This document shows positions 1 through 12,113 of a DNA stretch of 64,000 nucleotides, in pieces. The translations under genes and the position numbers were made by a program. Origin of the DNA: Gammaproteobacteria bacterium (lineage in GTDB: Bacteria > Gemmatimonadota > Gemmatimonadetes > Longimicrobiales > Gaopeijiaceae); assembly GCA_028819075.1 (NCBI GenBank), contig JAPPMM010000051.1, positions 16,323 to 80,322 of the forward strand. The letters are read 5' to 3'. Below the pieces are notes generated by a model. The model had not been told where the DNA came from. It was given only the letters and a program-made list of their open reading frames with translations, and made no database searches. Positions within the stretch are counted from its first letter, which is position 1, and the number at the start of each line of letters is the position of its first letter.

Positions 1-1
1 C

Positions 2-3024
<3,023 letters not shown>

Positions 3025-3028
<4 letters not shown>

Positions 3029-4860
3029 GCGTTGCTCTGCGCGACCTGATCGCCGACGGGCGCGCGCACGTGGTGGACGGCGCCATGGGCACGATGCTCT
3101 ACGGCAAGGGTGTGTTCGTAAACGTATGTTATGACGAGCTTAACCTATCGACACCCGAGATGGTGCGCGAGGTTCACGACGAGTATGTGCACGCCGGCGC
3201 CGAGATCCTCGAAACCAACACCTTCGGGGCCAATCCGGTGAAGCTGTCGGGGTTCGGGCTGGAGGAACGCACCGAAGCCATCAACCGGGCGGGAGCAAAG
3301 CTCGCGCGCGATGCGGCGGCGGGACGGGCCACCGTGGTGGGGGCGATGGGCCCGCTCGGCATCCGCATCGAGCCCTGGGGGGCGACGGCCTTCGAGGAGG
3401 CGGTGGCGTTCTTTCAGCGGCAGGCGCGGGGGCTGATTGACGGCGGCGTGGACGGCTTTTGCCTCGAGACCTTCAGCGACCTGGGCGAGCTGGAGGCAGC
3501 CTTCCGGGCGGTGCGTTCGCTCACCGACCTGCCGGTGCTGGCGCAGGTCACCATCGGCGACAACGGCGCCACCCCCGGGGGCACCACCATGGAGGCCGCC
3601 GGGGCGGCGATGGCGGAGTGGGGGGTGGAGGTGGCCGGCATCAACTGCTCGGTGGGCCCGGCGATCATGCTCGACGCGGTGGAGCGCCTGGCCGCGAGCT
3701 CCGGGCTGCCCGCCTCTGCCCAGCCCAACGCCGGGCTGCCGCGGGTGGTCGAGAACCGTCAGATCTACATGGCCAGCCCGGAGTACATGGGCCAGTACGC
3801 TCGCCGCCTGGTCGCCGCCGGCGCGCGCTTCGTGGGCGGGTGTTGCGGCACCACCGCAGCGCACGTGCGCAAGATCCGCGACCACGTGGCCAGCGTACAG
3901 CCGGTCCGCGTGCGGGCGGCCGCGCGCGCCGGGGCAGCCGAGCGGACGGGCAGGTCCGCGGTGCCGCTCGCCGAACGTTCCGCGTGGGGCAGGAAGCTCG
4001 CCACCGGACAGTTCGTGACCACCGTGCAGATCGCCGCCCCCCGCGGCTGGCTCATGGAAGAGACTACCCGGCAGGCGCGCGCGCTGGCGCACGGCGGGGT
4101 AGACGCGGTCTTCGTGGTCGGCGGCACCCGCGGGCAGGCGCACATGGACGCCCTGACCACGGCCATGGTGCTTGGCGACCGCGCAGGCATCGAGCCGCTG
4201 GTGCGCTACGTCTGCCGCGACCGCGACATGCACGGCATGATCAGCGACCTGCTGGGGGCGTCGGCGGCGGGCATCCGCAACCTGGTGATCGTGAGCGGCG
4301 AGTCGACCGACCTGGGCCCCTACGCGGACTCCACCGCGATCTCCGACATCGACTCGATCGGTCTGGTCAACGTGGTGCAGCGCCTGAACCGTGGCCTGGA
4401 CGCGGGCGGCAACGACATCGGCGCGCCCACCGAGCTGGTGGCAGGGGTCGGGCTCGATCAGGCGGCGGTCGACCAGGCCTTCGAGCTCAGCCGCTTCGCC
4501 TGGAAGGTGGACGCAGGGGCGGACTTCGCCGTCACCCGGCCGCTCTTCGATCCCGGGCGCCTGGAGGACTTCCTGGCGCGCGCCCAAACCGACATCCCGG
4601 TAATCGCGACCCTGCTTCCCCTCGCGTCCCTGCGCAACGCCGAGTTCATGGCCAACGAGGTGCCGGGCGTCGAGGTGCCGGAAGGGATCGTGCAACGGAT
4701 GCGGGCGGCCGAGCGCAGGAGCGCCGCGCACGCCCGTGCGGAAGGACTGGCGATCGCGCGCGAGATGTTCGCCGGAGTGCGGCACCTGGTGCGGGGGGTA
4801 CGCATCCGGCTGCCCGACGACGACCTGAGCCGGGCGGCCGAACTGCTCGGCCGGTTGTAA
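3025..4860 (+). CDS. Bifunctional homocysteine S-methyltransferase / methylenetetrahydrofolate reductase
   Basis: A 611-residue fusion. Residues 1-290 form a homocysteine S-methyltransferase barrel with DGAMGTML near 18-25 and zinc-ligand cysteines at about C208 (INCSVGP) and C273/C274 (GGCCGTT). Residues of about 325-611 resemble FAD-dependent 5,10-methylenetetrahydrofolate reductase ([15 protein letters not shown], then [25 protein letters not shown] in two parts). It probably makes 5-methyl-THF for the adjacent MetH and may also methylate homocysteine itself. I chose the GTG at 3025, which overlaps the metH stop as GTGA. The frame is open further upstream, but that part is arginine/proline-rich shadow of metH. 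Length matches the YitJ-type fusion family (about 610). Having two homocysteine domains in consecutive genes is redundant on paper. Confidence 0.93.
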
Positions 4861-4873
4861 TACGGAGGACGCG

Positions 4874-7171
4874 GTGCAGGTTCAGGAACGGCACATGGGC
4901 TTGTTCGGCGCCACCATCCTGGGGGTGGGTGCCATCGTGGGCGGGGGAATCCTCGCGCTCGCGGGCACCGCCTTCTCGGTCGCCGGGCCGAGCGCCATGG
5001 TCTCCTTCGCCATGAACGGCGGCATCGCCCTGCTCACCGCGGCCAGCTTCGCCCGCCTGGCCCGCCGCTTCCCCGAGTCCGGCGGGACCTACACCTACGC
5101 CAAGAACGTCTTCTCGATCGAGCTGGCCTTCGTGGTCGGCTGGGTGGTGTGGTTCGCTTCGATCGTGGCCGGGGTGCTGTATGCGCTCGGGTTCGCGGCG
5201 TTCTTCATGGAGGGGCTGTTGCGCGCCCTGCCGCAACTGGCCGAGACCCGGCTGGGCGGCGACACCGCCCGCCTGGCCGCGGCCGCGATCGCCATCGGCG
5301 CCTACATGCTCGCGCTGGTCCGCCGCGCGGCGGGGGGCGGCACCGCGGAGACCATCGGCAAGGTGGTGGTGTTCGCGGTGGTCATCGCCGGCGGGGCGTG
5401 GGCGTGGGGCACCGGGTCGCCCGGCGAGCTGGCCGACCGGCTCAACCCGTTCTTCACGGAGGGAGCGGGCGGGGTGGTGCGGGCGATGGGCTACACCTTC
5501 ATCGCGCTCCAGGGGTTCGACCTGATCGCCGCGGTGGGGGGAGAGGTGCGCGAACCGCAGCGGACCCTCCCGCGCGCCATGTACCTCTCGCTCGGCATCG
5601 CGCTCGCGCTCTACCTGCCCATGCTCTTCCTGTTCGCCACGGTGGGGACACCGGCGGGGGCGGGGGGGGTGGCGGCGGTGGCGGCGGCCAACCCGGAAGG
5701 GCTGGTGGCGGCGGCGGTCGAGGAGTACATGGGGGTGGCGGGCTACTGGCTGGTCATCGGCGCGGGGATCCTGTCGATGCTCTCGGCACTTCAGGCGAAC
5801 CTCCTGGGCGCGTCGCGGGTCGCCTTCGCCATGGCCCGCGACCGCACCCTGCCCCGCCGGCTTGCACGCATGCGCGGGTCGAGCGGCACCCCCGCGACGG
5901 CGGTCGTGGTCACGGGCACGGTGGTGGCGGCGATCGCGATCGCCGTCGGCGAGGTCCCGGCCGCCGGCGCCGCCTCGAGCCTCATCTTCCTCATCTCCTT
6001 CGCCATGGTGCACGTCGCGACGGTCCTGGTCGAGTACCGCTCCGCCTCGCGGCGCATCCCCTTCCTGCCCGTCCTGGGCGGCGTGTGCTGCGCATCGCTC
6101 GCGGCCTTCCAGATCTTCGCGGTGCCCTTCGCCGGCAGCATCGTGATGACCTGGATCGCCATCGGCACCGCGTTCTACCTCACCCTCCTGGCCCCCGCAG
6201 CGCGCCTCACCGACGTCTCCGCAGAGGCCACGCATCCGCATCTAACACTGCTCCGGGGGCGGAGCCCGCTGGTGCTCGCACCCATCGCCAACCCGGCCAG
6301 CGCCGCCAGCCTGGTGGACATCGCCGGAACACTGCGCACGCCGGGCTCGGGCCGCGTCCTGCTGCTCACGGTTCTCTCGCCGCCGGACGCGGCGTCCCCA
6401 TCGGAATCCCGGGTCATCGACGCGCAGACCGTGCTGGGCAAGTCCATGGTGCACAGCGTGGAGCACTCGATGATGGCGGAGATCCTCGTCACCACCGCCC
6501 CCGATCCCTGGACGGAGATCGCGCGCGTCGCGGAGGAACACCGTTGCGAGACCGTGTTGCTCGGACTGCCCAACCTCTCCGACCCGGTCGTCGAGTCCGC
6601 GCTGGAGCGGCGCATCGCGGCGATCGGCTGCGACGTGGTCGTTGCGCGGACCCCTTCAAGCTGGCGCATGGACGATGTGGAGCGGGTCCTGGTGCCCCTC
6701 GGAGGACGTCGGAGCCACAGCCGCCCCCGGGTCCGCCTGCTCGCCAGCCTGGCGCGCACGAAGGGGCGAGCCATCACGTATCTCGCTACCACTCCTCCCT
6801 CGGCATCGAAGGAGGAACGCCGCCGATTCGAGCGCGAGATTCACAGAATGGTGCGCGACGAAGCCACCGGCTCCTACGACATCGTCGTGGAAACCGGCGC
6901 CGACCCGGGAGAAACCATCATCCGGCATGGCCGCGGCTCCGACCTCATCGTCATGGGCATGCGCACCGAATCGGGCGGCCGGCGAAGCCTCCGGGGCACC
7001 CCGCACGCGGTCGCCGCAGGGTCGAACAAGCCCCTGATTCTGCTCGGCAGCGCCCCGCTCTCCACCCTGGTACGCACCGGAAGGGACCTGCTGGCGCCTT
7101 CCCGAAGGAGAGCATCTCGTCCGAAGGCAACGGGAACGGGCGAAGCCGACCCGCAGCCTCCCGCGTCATAG
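4874..7171 (+). CDS. APC-family amino acid permease with two C-terminal Usp-like domains
   Basis: A 765-residue inner-membrane transporter. Residues 1-440 hold about 12 hydrophobic segments and begin with the APC signature GVGAIVGGGILALAG in TM1, consistent with amino acid or cation-coupled transport. From about residue 455 the protein becomes soluble and contains two universal-stress-protein-like domains. The first starts LRGRSPLVLAPIANPASA. The second, about 600-735, ends with a Usp nucleotide-loop-like stretch (GSDLIVMGMR, then a Gly/Arg-rich turn). The start is GTG with GGAGG at 4863-4867. It lies 13 nt after the MTHFR fusion and may belong to that operon. The substrate cannot be read from the sequence. 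The Usp tail is usually taken to be regulatory, sensing nucleotide or stress; that is family knowledge and is not visible here. Confidence 0.88.
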   Translation: MQVQERHMGLFGATILGVGAIVGGGILALAGTAFSVAGPSAMVSFAMNGGIALLTAASFARLARRFPESGGTYTYAKNVFSIELAFVVGWVVWFASIVAGVLYALGFAAFFMEGLLRALPQLAETRLGGDTARLAAAAIAIGAYMLALVRRAAGGGTAETIGKVVVFAVVIAGGAWAWGTGSPGELADRLNPFFTEGAGGVVRAMGYTFIALQGFDLIAAVGGEVREPQRTLPRAMYLSLGIALALYLPMLFLFATVGTPAGAGGVAAVAAANPEGLVAAAVEEYMGVAGYWLVIGAGILSMLSALQANLLGASRVAFAMARDRTLPRRLARMRGSSGTPATAVVVTGTVVAAIAIAVGEVPAAGAASSLIFLISFAMVHVATVLVEYRSASRRIPFLPVLGGVCCASLAAFQIFAVPFAGSIVMTWIAIGTAFYLTLLAPAARLTDVSAEATHPHLTLLRGRSPLVLAPIANPASAASLVDIAGTLRTPGSGRVLLLTVLSPPDAASPSESRVIDAQTVLGKSMVHSVEHSMMAEILVTTAPDPWTEIARVAEEHRCETVLLGLPNLSDPVVESALERRIAAIGCDVVVARTPSSWRMDDVERVLVPLGGRRSHSRPRVRLLASLARTKGRAITYLATTPPSASKEERRRFEREIHRMVRDEATGSYDIVVETGADPGETIIRHGRGSDLIVMGMRTESGGRRSLRGTPHAVAAGSNKPLILLGSAPLSTLVRTGRDLLAPSRRRASRPKATGTGEADPQPPAS

Positions 7172-7186
7172 GGGGCCGACACACGG

Positions 7187-8755
7187 GTGCCGCATCAACC
7201 ATCCCGCCAAAGGAGCAGGAGCGCGCCACTCCACGAAGACGGCGACGCGGGCCCGCGATCACGACGCTCGAGAACGCCCCCGGCCCGCATCAAGCGCTGC
7301 AACGACGCTCCAGTCGCCGGCGGCGCATTCATCCTGTACTGGATGATCGGCGCGCGCCGGACGCGCTGGAACTTCGGCCTCCAGCGGGCCGCCGAGCTCA
7401 GCGTCGACCGCGGACTCCCGCTACTCGTGCTGGAACCCCTGCGCGCAGGATACCCGTGGGCATCGGATCGCCTCCACCGGTTCGTCATCGACGGGATGAT
7501 CGACAACGAGGCGCGCTTCGCAGAACGGGGCGTCGCCTACTACCCCTACGTCGAGCCTGCGGATGGCGCCGGCAAGGGACTCGTCGAAGCCCTCGCGGAG
7601 CACGCGGCCGTCATCGTCACCGACGACTTTCCCGCCTTCTTCCTGCCGCGGATGGTGAACGCGGCCGCGCACCGGATTTCGGTGCGCGTAGAGGCAATAG
7701 ACGGCAACGGCCTGCTTCCTCTGCGAGCTTCGAACGCGCCCTTCGCAACAGCCTACGCGTTCAGACGATTCCTGCAGCGCGAGCTTCCCGCCCACCTGGA
7801 GCGGCTCCCGCATCCCGATCCACTGGACATCCTCACCCCTTCCTCCGAGGCGCAGGTCCCTGCCGATATCCTCGACCGATGGCCCGCCGCCGACGTGAGC
7901 GATCCCGCTGATCTCATCGCACGCCTTCCCATCGATCACTCGGTCCCGCCCGTCGACCTTCGCGGCGGTTCGGAGGCCGCGGCGGCCCGGCTCTCCGCCT
8001 TCGTCGAGGGCGCCTTCGACCGGTATGCCACCGACGCCAATCATCCGGAGCGCAACGCGACCAGCCGGCTCTCCCCCTACCTCCACTTCGGCCACATCTC
8101 CGCGCAGGAGGTATTCGACCGAATCGCGGGCCACGAAGGATGGACTCCTGCCCGTCTCTCGCGCGACGCGCGGGGGAGGCGCGCCGGTTGGTGGGGCATG
8201 AGTGAGAGCGCAGAAGCCTTTTTGGATCAACTTGTTACGTGGCGTGAGCTCGGGTTCGTTCGATGCCGCCACGTGGATCGTTACGACACCTATGAGGCGC
8301 TGCCCGGCTGGGCTCGCCAGACGCTGGCGGAGCACGCCTCGGATCCCCGGGAAGCCGTATACGGACTCGCCGACTTCGAGAAGGCACGCACGCACGACGC
8401 TCTCTGGAACGCCGCCCAGAACCAGCTGCGGCGTGAAGGCCGCATCCACAACTACCTGCGCATGCTCTGGGGCAAGAAGATCCTGGAGTGGAGCGAGAGC
8501 CCGCGCGAAGCGCTCCGCATCATGATCGAACTCAACGACAAGTACGCGCTCGACGGACGCGACCCGAACTCCTATACCGGGATGCTCTGGATCCTCGGCC
8601 TCCACGACCGCGCCTGGGGCCCGGAGCGCCCGGTGTTCGGCAAGATCCGCTACATGAGTTCGGCCAACACGGCGAGGAAGTACCGGGTGCGCGGGTACAT
8701 CGAGAAGTACGGGGACCCGCAGGTAAGAATCGGCGAAGCCCCGGGTAACGCGTGA
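7187..8755 (+). CDS. phrB: Class II CPD photolyase
   Basis: Deoxyribodipyrimidine photolyase, which repairs cyclobutane pyrimidine dimers with light using FAD. The class II pattern is clear: FILYWMIGARRTRWNFGLQR near residues 48-67, WASDRLHRFVIDG, LSPYLHFGHIS in the FAD domain, WRELGF, and the C-terminal run with NYLRMLWGKKILEW and DPNSYTGMLWILGLHDR. The length of 522 is slightly long because of an arginine-rich N-terminal stretch of about 45 residues. The called start is GTG at 7187, but the true start may lie further in, near the first conserved block. It begins 15 nt after the permease stop. It ends convergently with the minus-strand MTHFR-like gene, leaving 31 nt between them and no clear terminator. 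Confidence 0.93.
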   Translation: MPHQPSRQRSRSAPLHEDGDAGPRSRRSRTPPARIKRCNDAPVAGGAFILYWMIGARRTRWNFGLQRAAELSVDRGLPLLVLEPLRAGYPWASDRLHRFVIDGMIDNEARFAERGVAYYPYVEPADGAGKGLVEALAEHAAVIVTDDFPAFFLPRMVNAAAHRISVRVEAIDGNGLLPLRASNAPFATAYAFRRFLQRELPAHLERLPHPDPLDILTPSSEAQVPADILDRWPAADVSDPADLIARLPIDHSVPPVDLRGGSEAAAARLSAFVEGAFDRYATDANHPERNATSRLSPYLHFGHISAQEVFDRIAGHEGWTPARLSRDARGRRAGWWGMSESAEAFLDQLVTWRELGFVRCRHVDRYDTYEALPGWARQTLAEHASDPREAVYGLADFEKARTHDALWNAAQNQLRREGRIHNYLRMLWGKKILEWSESPREALRIMIELNDKYALDGRDPNSYTGMLWILGLHDRAWGPERPVFGKIRYMSSANTARKYRVRGYIEKYGDPQVRIGEAPGNA

Positions 8756-8786
8756 GCGCCGCGCACCGTTTTTCGTTGCGCGCCCC

Positions 8787-9659
8787 TCAGCCCCCCATCT
8801 CCTCCAGCGCCCGCATGATCGCGCGATAGCGCCGGTCCACGCTCCGGAAGCCCAGATTCGCAAGGTAGATGTTGCGGACCCCGGCCTTCTGCAGCGCCCG
8901 GATGCTGCGGGCGCAGATCTCCGCGGCGCTCGCGCCCGCATCGAACTCGCGAGTGATCTGCTCGCCGGGGATCGGGAGAAACCGGCTGAGCCGACGCAGG
9001 GTCCCCGGATTCGCGCTCCGGTAGAAGAAGACCCCGAAGATGGCGGGAATGTCGACACCGCGGCGATCCAGCTGCTCCAGAAAACGCTCGACCGTGGGCA
9101 GCGAGTGATGCGACACGATCTGCGTCAGGAAGAAGTCCGCCTCGAAGTCTCCGCCTGCGATGTAGTCGACCTGAACAGCCGGGTCCGCGTGGGGATTGGC
9201 CCATCCCCCCAGCGTGAGCGACGGGAACTCGCACCGGATGAGGTCACGCAACTGATACCCGTGCTCGACGCAGCGCGGCGGGGGCCCGGTCGTGTCACCG
9301 CCCACCACGGCCAGCGCCTCGCAGCCGCCCGAGACTGCGCGCCGGGCGAACATCATGCAGTAGTCCAGCGAGTGCTTGGCGGTCAGGAACGGGACGATGC
9401 GCGACGCCGGCACGCCGCGCGCCAGGTTGGCGGCAACATGGCCGAGGCTCTCCTCCTCGGCGGCGTCGACCGCGTTGTCGGTGAGGAAGATGTAGCGGTC
9501 GTCGCGCGCCAGGCGCTCCAGCGTGTGATACATGTCGATCCAGGCATCCATCCCCGCGGCGTAGGAGAGGCCGCTGCGCGGCGGCCGCAGTTCGACGGTG
9601 ATGGTCGGCTCGGCCGCGCGGAGGCGCGCCAGCAGGGTGCTGCCCCGCACTCTACTCAT
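8787..9659 (-). CDS. Methylenetetrahydrofolate reductase-like protein
   Basis: A 290-residue protein resembling the FAD/folate TIM barrel of MTHFR (COG0685 type). It has VELRPPRSG near the N-terminus, the pterin-side block GCEALAVVGGDTTGPP, and GGDFEADFFLTQIVSHHSLPTVERF in which the TQIV stretch aligns with MTHFR. It is distinct from the fusion enzyme at 3025-4860, so the window encodes two MTHFR-like domains. The start ATG overlaps the stop of the upstream M24 peptidase as ATGA, and I preferred it over a longer open frame that shadows that gene. Divergence from canonical MetF leaves open a related activity on another folate or methyl carrier. Confidence 0.72.
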   Translation of the reverse strand: MSRVRGSTLLARLRAAEPTITVELRPPRSGLSYAAGMDAWIDMYHTLERLARDDRYIFLTDNAVDAAEEESLGHVAANLARGVPASRIVPFLTAKHSLDYCMMFARRAVSGGCEALAVVGGDTTGPPPRCVEHGYQLRDLIRCEFPSLTLGGWANPHADPAVQVDYIAGGDFEADFFLTQIVSHHSLPTVERFLEQLDRRGVDIPAIFGVFFYRSANPGTLRRLSRFLPIPGEQITREFDAGASAAEICARSIRALQKAGVRNIYLANLGFRSVDRRYRAIMRALEEMGG

Positions 9660-10984
9660 CGTCCCCCCATGAGCGCCTCCACGGCACCCACCTCGGTGGG
9701 CAGTTCCGCGGTGAGGTTCTCCACCCCGGTGGCGGTCACCAGCACGTCGTCCTCGATGCGGATGCCGATTCCGGCGAAGCGGGCTGCGGATCCTTCCGCA
9801 TCCTCGTGGAAGTAGAGCCCCGGCTCGACCGTGAACACCATCCCCTCCTCGAGTGGCCGGGAGGTGCCGTCGACCGCGTAGTCGCCGACGTCGTGGGTGT
9901 CGAGCCCGAGCCAGTGGGAGGTCTGGTGCGGGAAGAACCGGCGAAGGGCCGTGCTGTCCTCCGGTCTGCCGCCCCCTGTGGCCACCACGCCGAGCGACGC
10001 CAGTCCCCCGGCCAGCACGTCGCATGCGGCACGATGCACCAGGTTCACCGGCACGCCCGGCGCCGCAGCGGCGATCGCGGCCGCGCGCGCCTGGTCCACG
10101 ATCTCGTAGACGGCCCGCTGATCCGCGGTGAAGCGCCCGTCCACCGGGTAGGTGCGGGTCACGTCGGCGCAGTAGTGGCCGAGTTCGGCGGCTGCGTCCA
10201 CCAGCACCAGTTCGCCCGCCTGTGCCCGGCGGCGGTTTTCTGCGTAGTGGAGTACGCAAGCGTTGGCGCCCGACGCCACGATGGACGGATATGCGGGGGT
10301 CGCGCCCCCGTGCCGGCGGAACACCGCCTCGAGGGCCGCCTGCAGCTCCCACTCCCCCACCCCGGGTCGCAACTCTCGGGCGAGCGCGCGGTGCCCGGCG
10401 ATCGTCAGCGCGGCGGCGCTCCGCAGTGACTCCACCTCCCCTGCGTCCTTGCGGAGCCGCATCTCATCCAGAATCTCGCCCGGGTCGATGACGCCGCGCG
10501 GTCCCAACCCTTTTCGCGCACCGCGGGCGCGGGCATGCGCGAGTGCGCCCCGCACCAGGCGGTCAACCCACGGATCGGATCTCAGCCGGAAGAAGACGTG
10601 GCTCGCTCCCTTGAGCAGGATACCGAGCTCCTGCCCCAGCTCATCCAGGGGATGGCCGGCATCCACACCCAATTGCTCGCGGGCAGCCTCGGGGCCGAGC
10701 CGTTTCCCGCCCCAGAGTTCCGCCGTCGCATCGCGGGAGCGGGTGAAGAGCACCGAGCGCTTCGATTCGGCGAAGCCGCGCAGGACGAGAACGCTTCCGG
10801 GTTCGGTGAAGCCGGTCAGATAGAAGAACTCGGAGTCCGGGCGGTAGGGAGAGGGATCGGCGCCCCGCCGGCACGCGTCGGCCGCCGCCGGAAGCACGAT
10901 GGCGGCGTCTCCCAATGCGTCGAGCACCAGCGCGCGGCGCTCGTGGAAGATGTCGGCGGCGGGTTCGAAGCCGTGGGTCGACAT
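9656..10984 (-). CDS. pepP: Xaa-Pro aminopeptidase (M24B)
   Basis: A 442-residue metalloaminopeptidase that removes N-terminal residues preceding proline. It has the N-terminal creatinase-like domain (FFYLTGFTEPGSVLVL) and the pita-bread catalytic domain. Metal ligands are recognisable: Asp in LVLVDAAAELGHYCADVTRTYP (two aspartates), His in HQTSHWLGLDTHD, Glu in FTVEPGLYF and Glu in IRIEDDVLVT. It starts with the ATG at 10984, whose A is the last base of the M14 peptidase stop (TGATG), and ends overlapping the MTHFR-like start, so it sits in the middle of a coupled run. Probably cytoplasmic, since no signal peptide is visible. Confidence 0.93.
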   Translation of the reverse strand: MSTHGFEPAADIFHERRALVLDALGDAAIVLPAAADACRRGADPSPYRPDSEFFYLTGFTEPGSVLVLRGFAESKRSVLFTRSRDATAELWGGKRLGPEAAREQLGVDAGHPLDELGQELGILLKGASHVFFRLRSDPWVDRLVRGALAHARARGARKGLGPRGVIDPGEILDEMRLRKDAGEVESLRSAAALTIAGHRALARELRPGVGEWELQAALEAVFRRHGGATPAYPSIVASGANACVLHYAENRRRAQAGELVLVDAAAELGHYCADVTRTYPVDGRFTADQRAVYEIVDQARAAAIAAAAPGVPVNLVHRAACDVLAGGLASLGVVATGGGRPEDSTALRRFFPHQTSHWLGLDTHDVGDYAVDGTSRPLEEGMVFTVEPGLYFHEDAEGSAARFAGIGIRIEDDVLVTATGVENLTAELPTEVGAVEALMGGR

Positions 10985-12102
10985 CACGCGCGCGCCCGGG
11001 CGGCGACCGTCTCGAGCCCAGCCTCCACGAGCGTCCACTGCAGCTTCATCTGGTCTGCCACAGGCATGGGCCGGATCCCCAGCCGCGCACCCTCGCGGGT
11101 TACCTCGGCGGGCGCCGCGCGGCCGGCAGCCAGCTCCGCCCTCCATCCGTCGATGCGGGTCTTCCAGCGAGCCGCCGCCGGATCCGGAGGACCGAGCGTC
11201 TCCCCGACCCCCGGTGTGATGAACAGCGGCATCTCCGTTACCAGCGTGAGGGTGTCGCCCCCCAGCGAGCGCACCGCCTCCATAGAGCTGGGGCGGAAGC
11301 GTCCCGCCGTGGCCTCGTCCCTGAGCTCCACGAAGTGCTCGCGCATGGCGTTGTGGTTCGGGCGCGTGCAGAAGCCGGGGGCGATGCGCACGAAGCCCTT
11401 CTCCCCTTCCCGCTCCACGTCGTGGAGGCGGTATCCCATGTCGCGCACCACCTCCCTGCAGCGGGCACGCAGGCGCGCGGTCCGGTCGATCCAGTGCGGA
11501 TCGATGAGGAACCAGGGTCCCGACGAGAACCCCATCCCGTGCAGCGAGACATGCAGATCGAATGCGCCGCCCGCGCTGGCCCACCACGCGCTGGCCGCCC
11601 GGTTCTCGGGCCTCGCACCCCTGTCATCCGCGTCCGCGGGAAAGCCGAACTCGATGTCGTCCCCGGGGAGTTCGCGCACGACGTGCGCCAGGTACTCGCC
11701 CAACTCGAAGTCGAGCCCGCCGGCCTGCCACGCGCGATTGCGCGCCGCTCCGTCGGGATTCACATGCGGCACGATCCACCACTCGAAGCGCTCAAGCATC
11801 GGATGATCCGGAGCCAGCCCGCCCAGCCATCCGCACAGCCTGGCGAGGAGCGCCGGCCCCACGGGCTCGTCGGCATGGCATCCCCCGAGGAGACTCACGC
11901 GCAGCGGCCCGGAGCCGAATCGGAAGGCGTGGATGGGGCATCCGCCTCTGGAAGTGCCGATGCGCAGGCCGTCATCGGGACTCGCAGGACGTGCCCCGAG
12001 GATGAGGGCCGGATCCGCGCGCTCGCCGCCGGACTCGCGCATGGCTCCGGGTTCCCTCATGCCGCTGCCGGGCTCGCGCAGGCCCCTCGGGGATTGGTGC
12101 AT
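10984..12102 (-). CDS. M14-family zinc carboxypeptidase-like protein
   Basis: A 372-residue protein of the zinc carboxypeptidase (M14) fold. GGCHADEP supplies the HxxE zinc pair, PHVNPDGAARN matches the NPDG substrate-site block, and LHVSLHGMG carries the third zinc histidine. TLVTEMPLF contains the late glutamate expected for catalysis. I start at ATG 12102, 11 nt after the S9 stop, with a GGAGGG immediately before it but at unusually short spacing. ATGs at 12060 and 12042 are in frame and equally possible, because the first 30 residues are low-complexity (repeated REPGS/MREPG). No convincing signal peptide is visible. Probably processes peptides together with its S9 and M24 neighbours. Confidence 0.83.
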   Translation of the reverse strand: MHQSPRGLREPGSGMREPGAMRESGGERADPALILGARPASPDDGLRIGTSRGGCPIHAFRFGSGPLRVSLLGGCHADEPVGPALLARLCGWLGGLAPDHPMLERFEWWIVPHVNPDGAARNRAWQAGGLDFELGEYLAHVVRELPGDDIEFGFPADADDRGARPENRAASAWWASAGGAFDLHVSLHGMGFSSGPWFLIDPHWIDRTARLRARCREVVRDMGYRLHDVEREGEKGFVRIAPGFCTRPNHNAMREHFVELRDEATAGRFRPSSMEAVRSLGGDTLTLVTEMPLFITPGVGETLGPPDPAAARWKTRIDGWRAELAAGRAAPAEVTREGARLGIRPMPVADQMKLQWTLVEAGLETVAARARA

Positions 12103-12113
12103 TCCCTCCGCGG

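Noticed and set aside
3145..4785. 546-codon antisense frame opposite the methyltransferase/MTHFR fusion
   Set aside because: No motif, and His/Arg/Gly-rich composition typical of antisense frames in GC-rich DNA.
5149..7911. 920-codon plus-strand frame across the permease and photolyase
   Set aside because: Composition is Arg/Gly/His/Pro-biased and it conflicts with two well-supported genes.
8756..8786. Bidirectional terminator between photolyase and MTHFR-like genes
   Set aside because: A T5 run and GCGC blocks are present, but the arms do not form a good stem.
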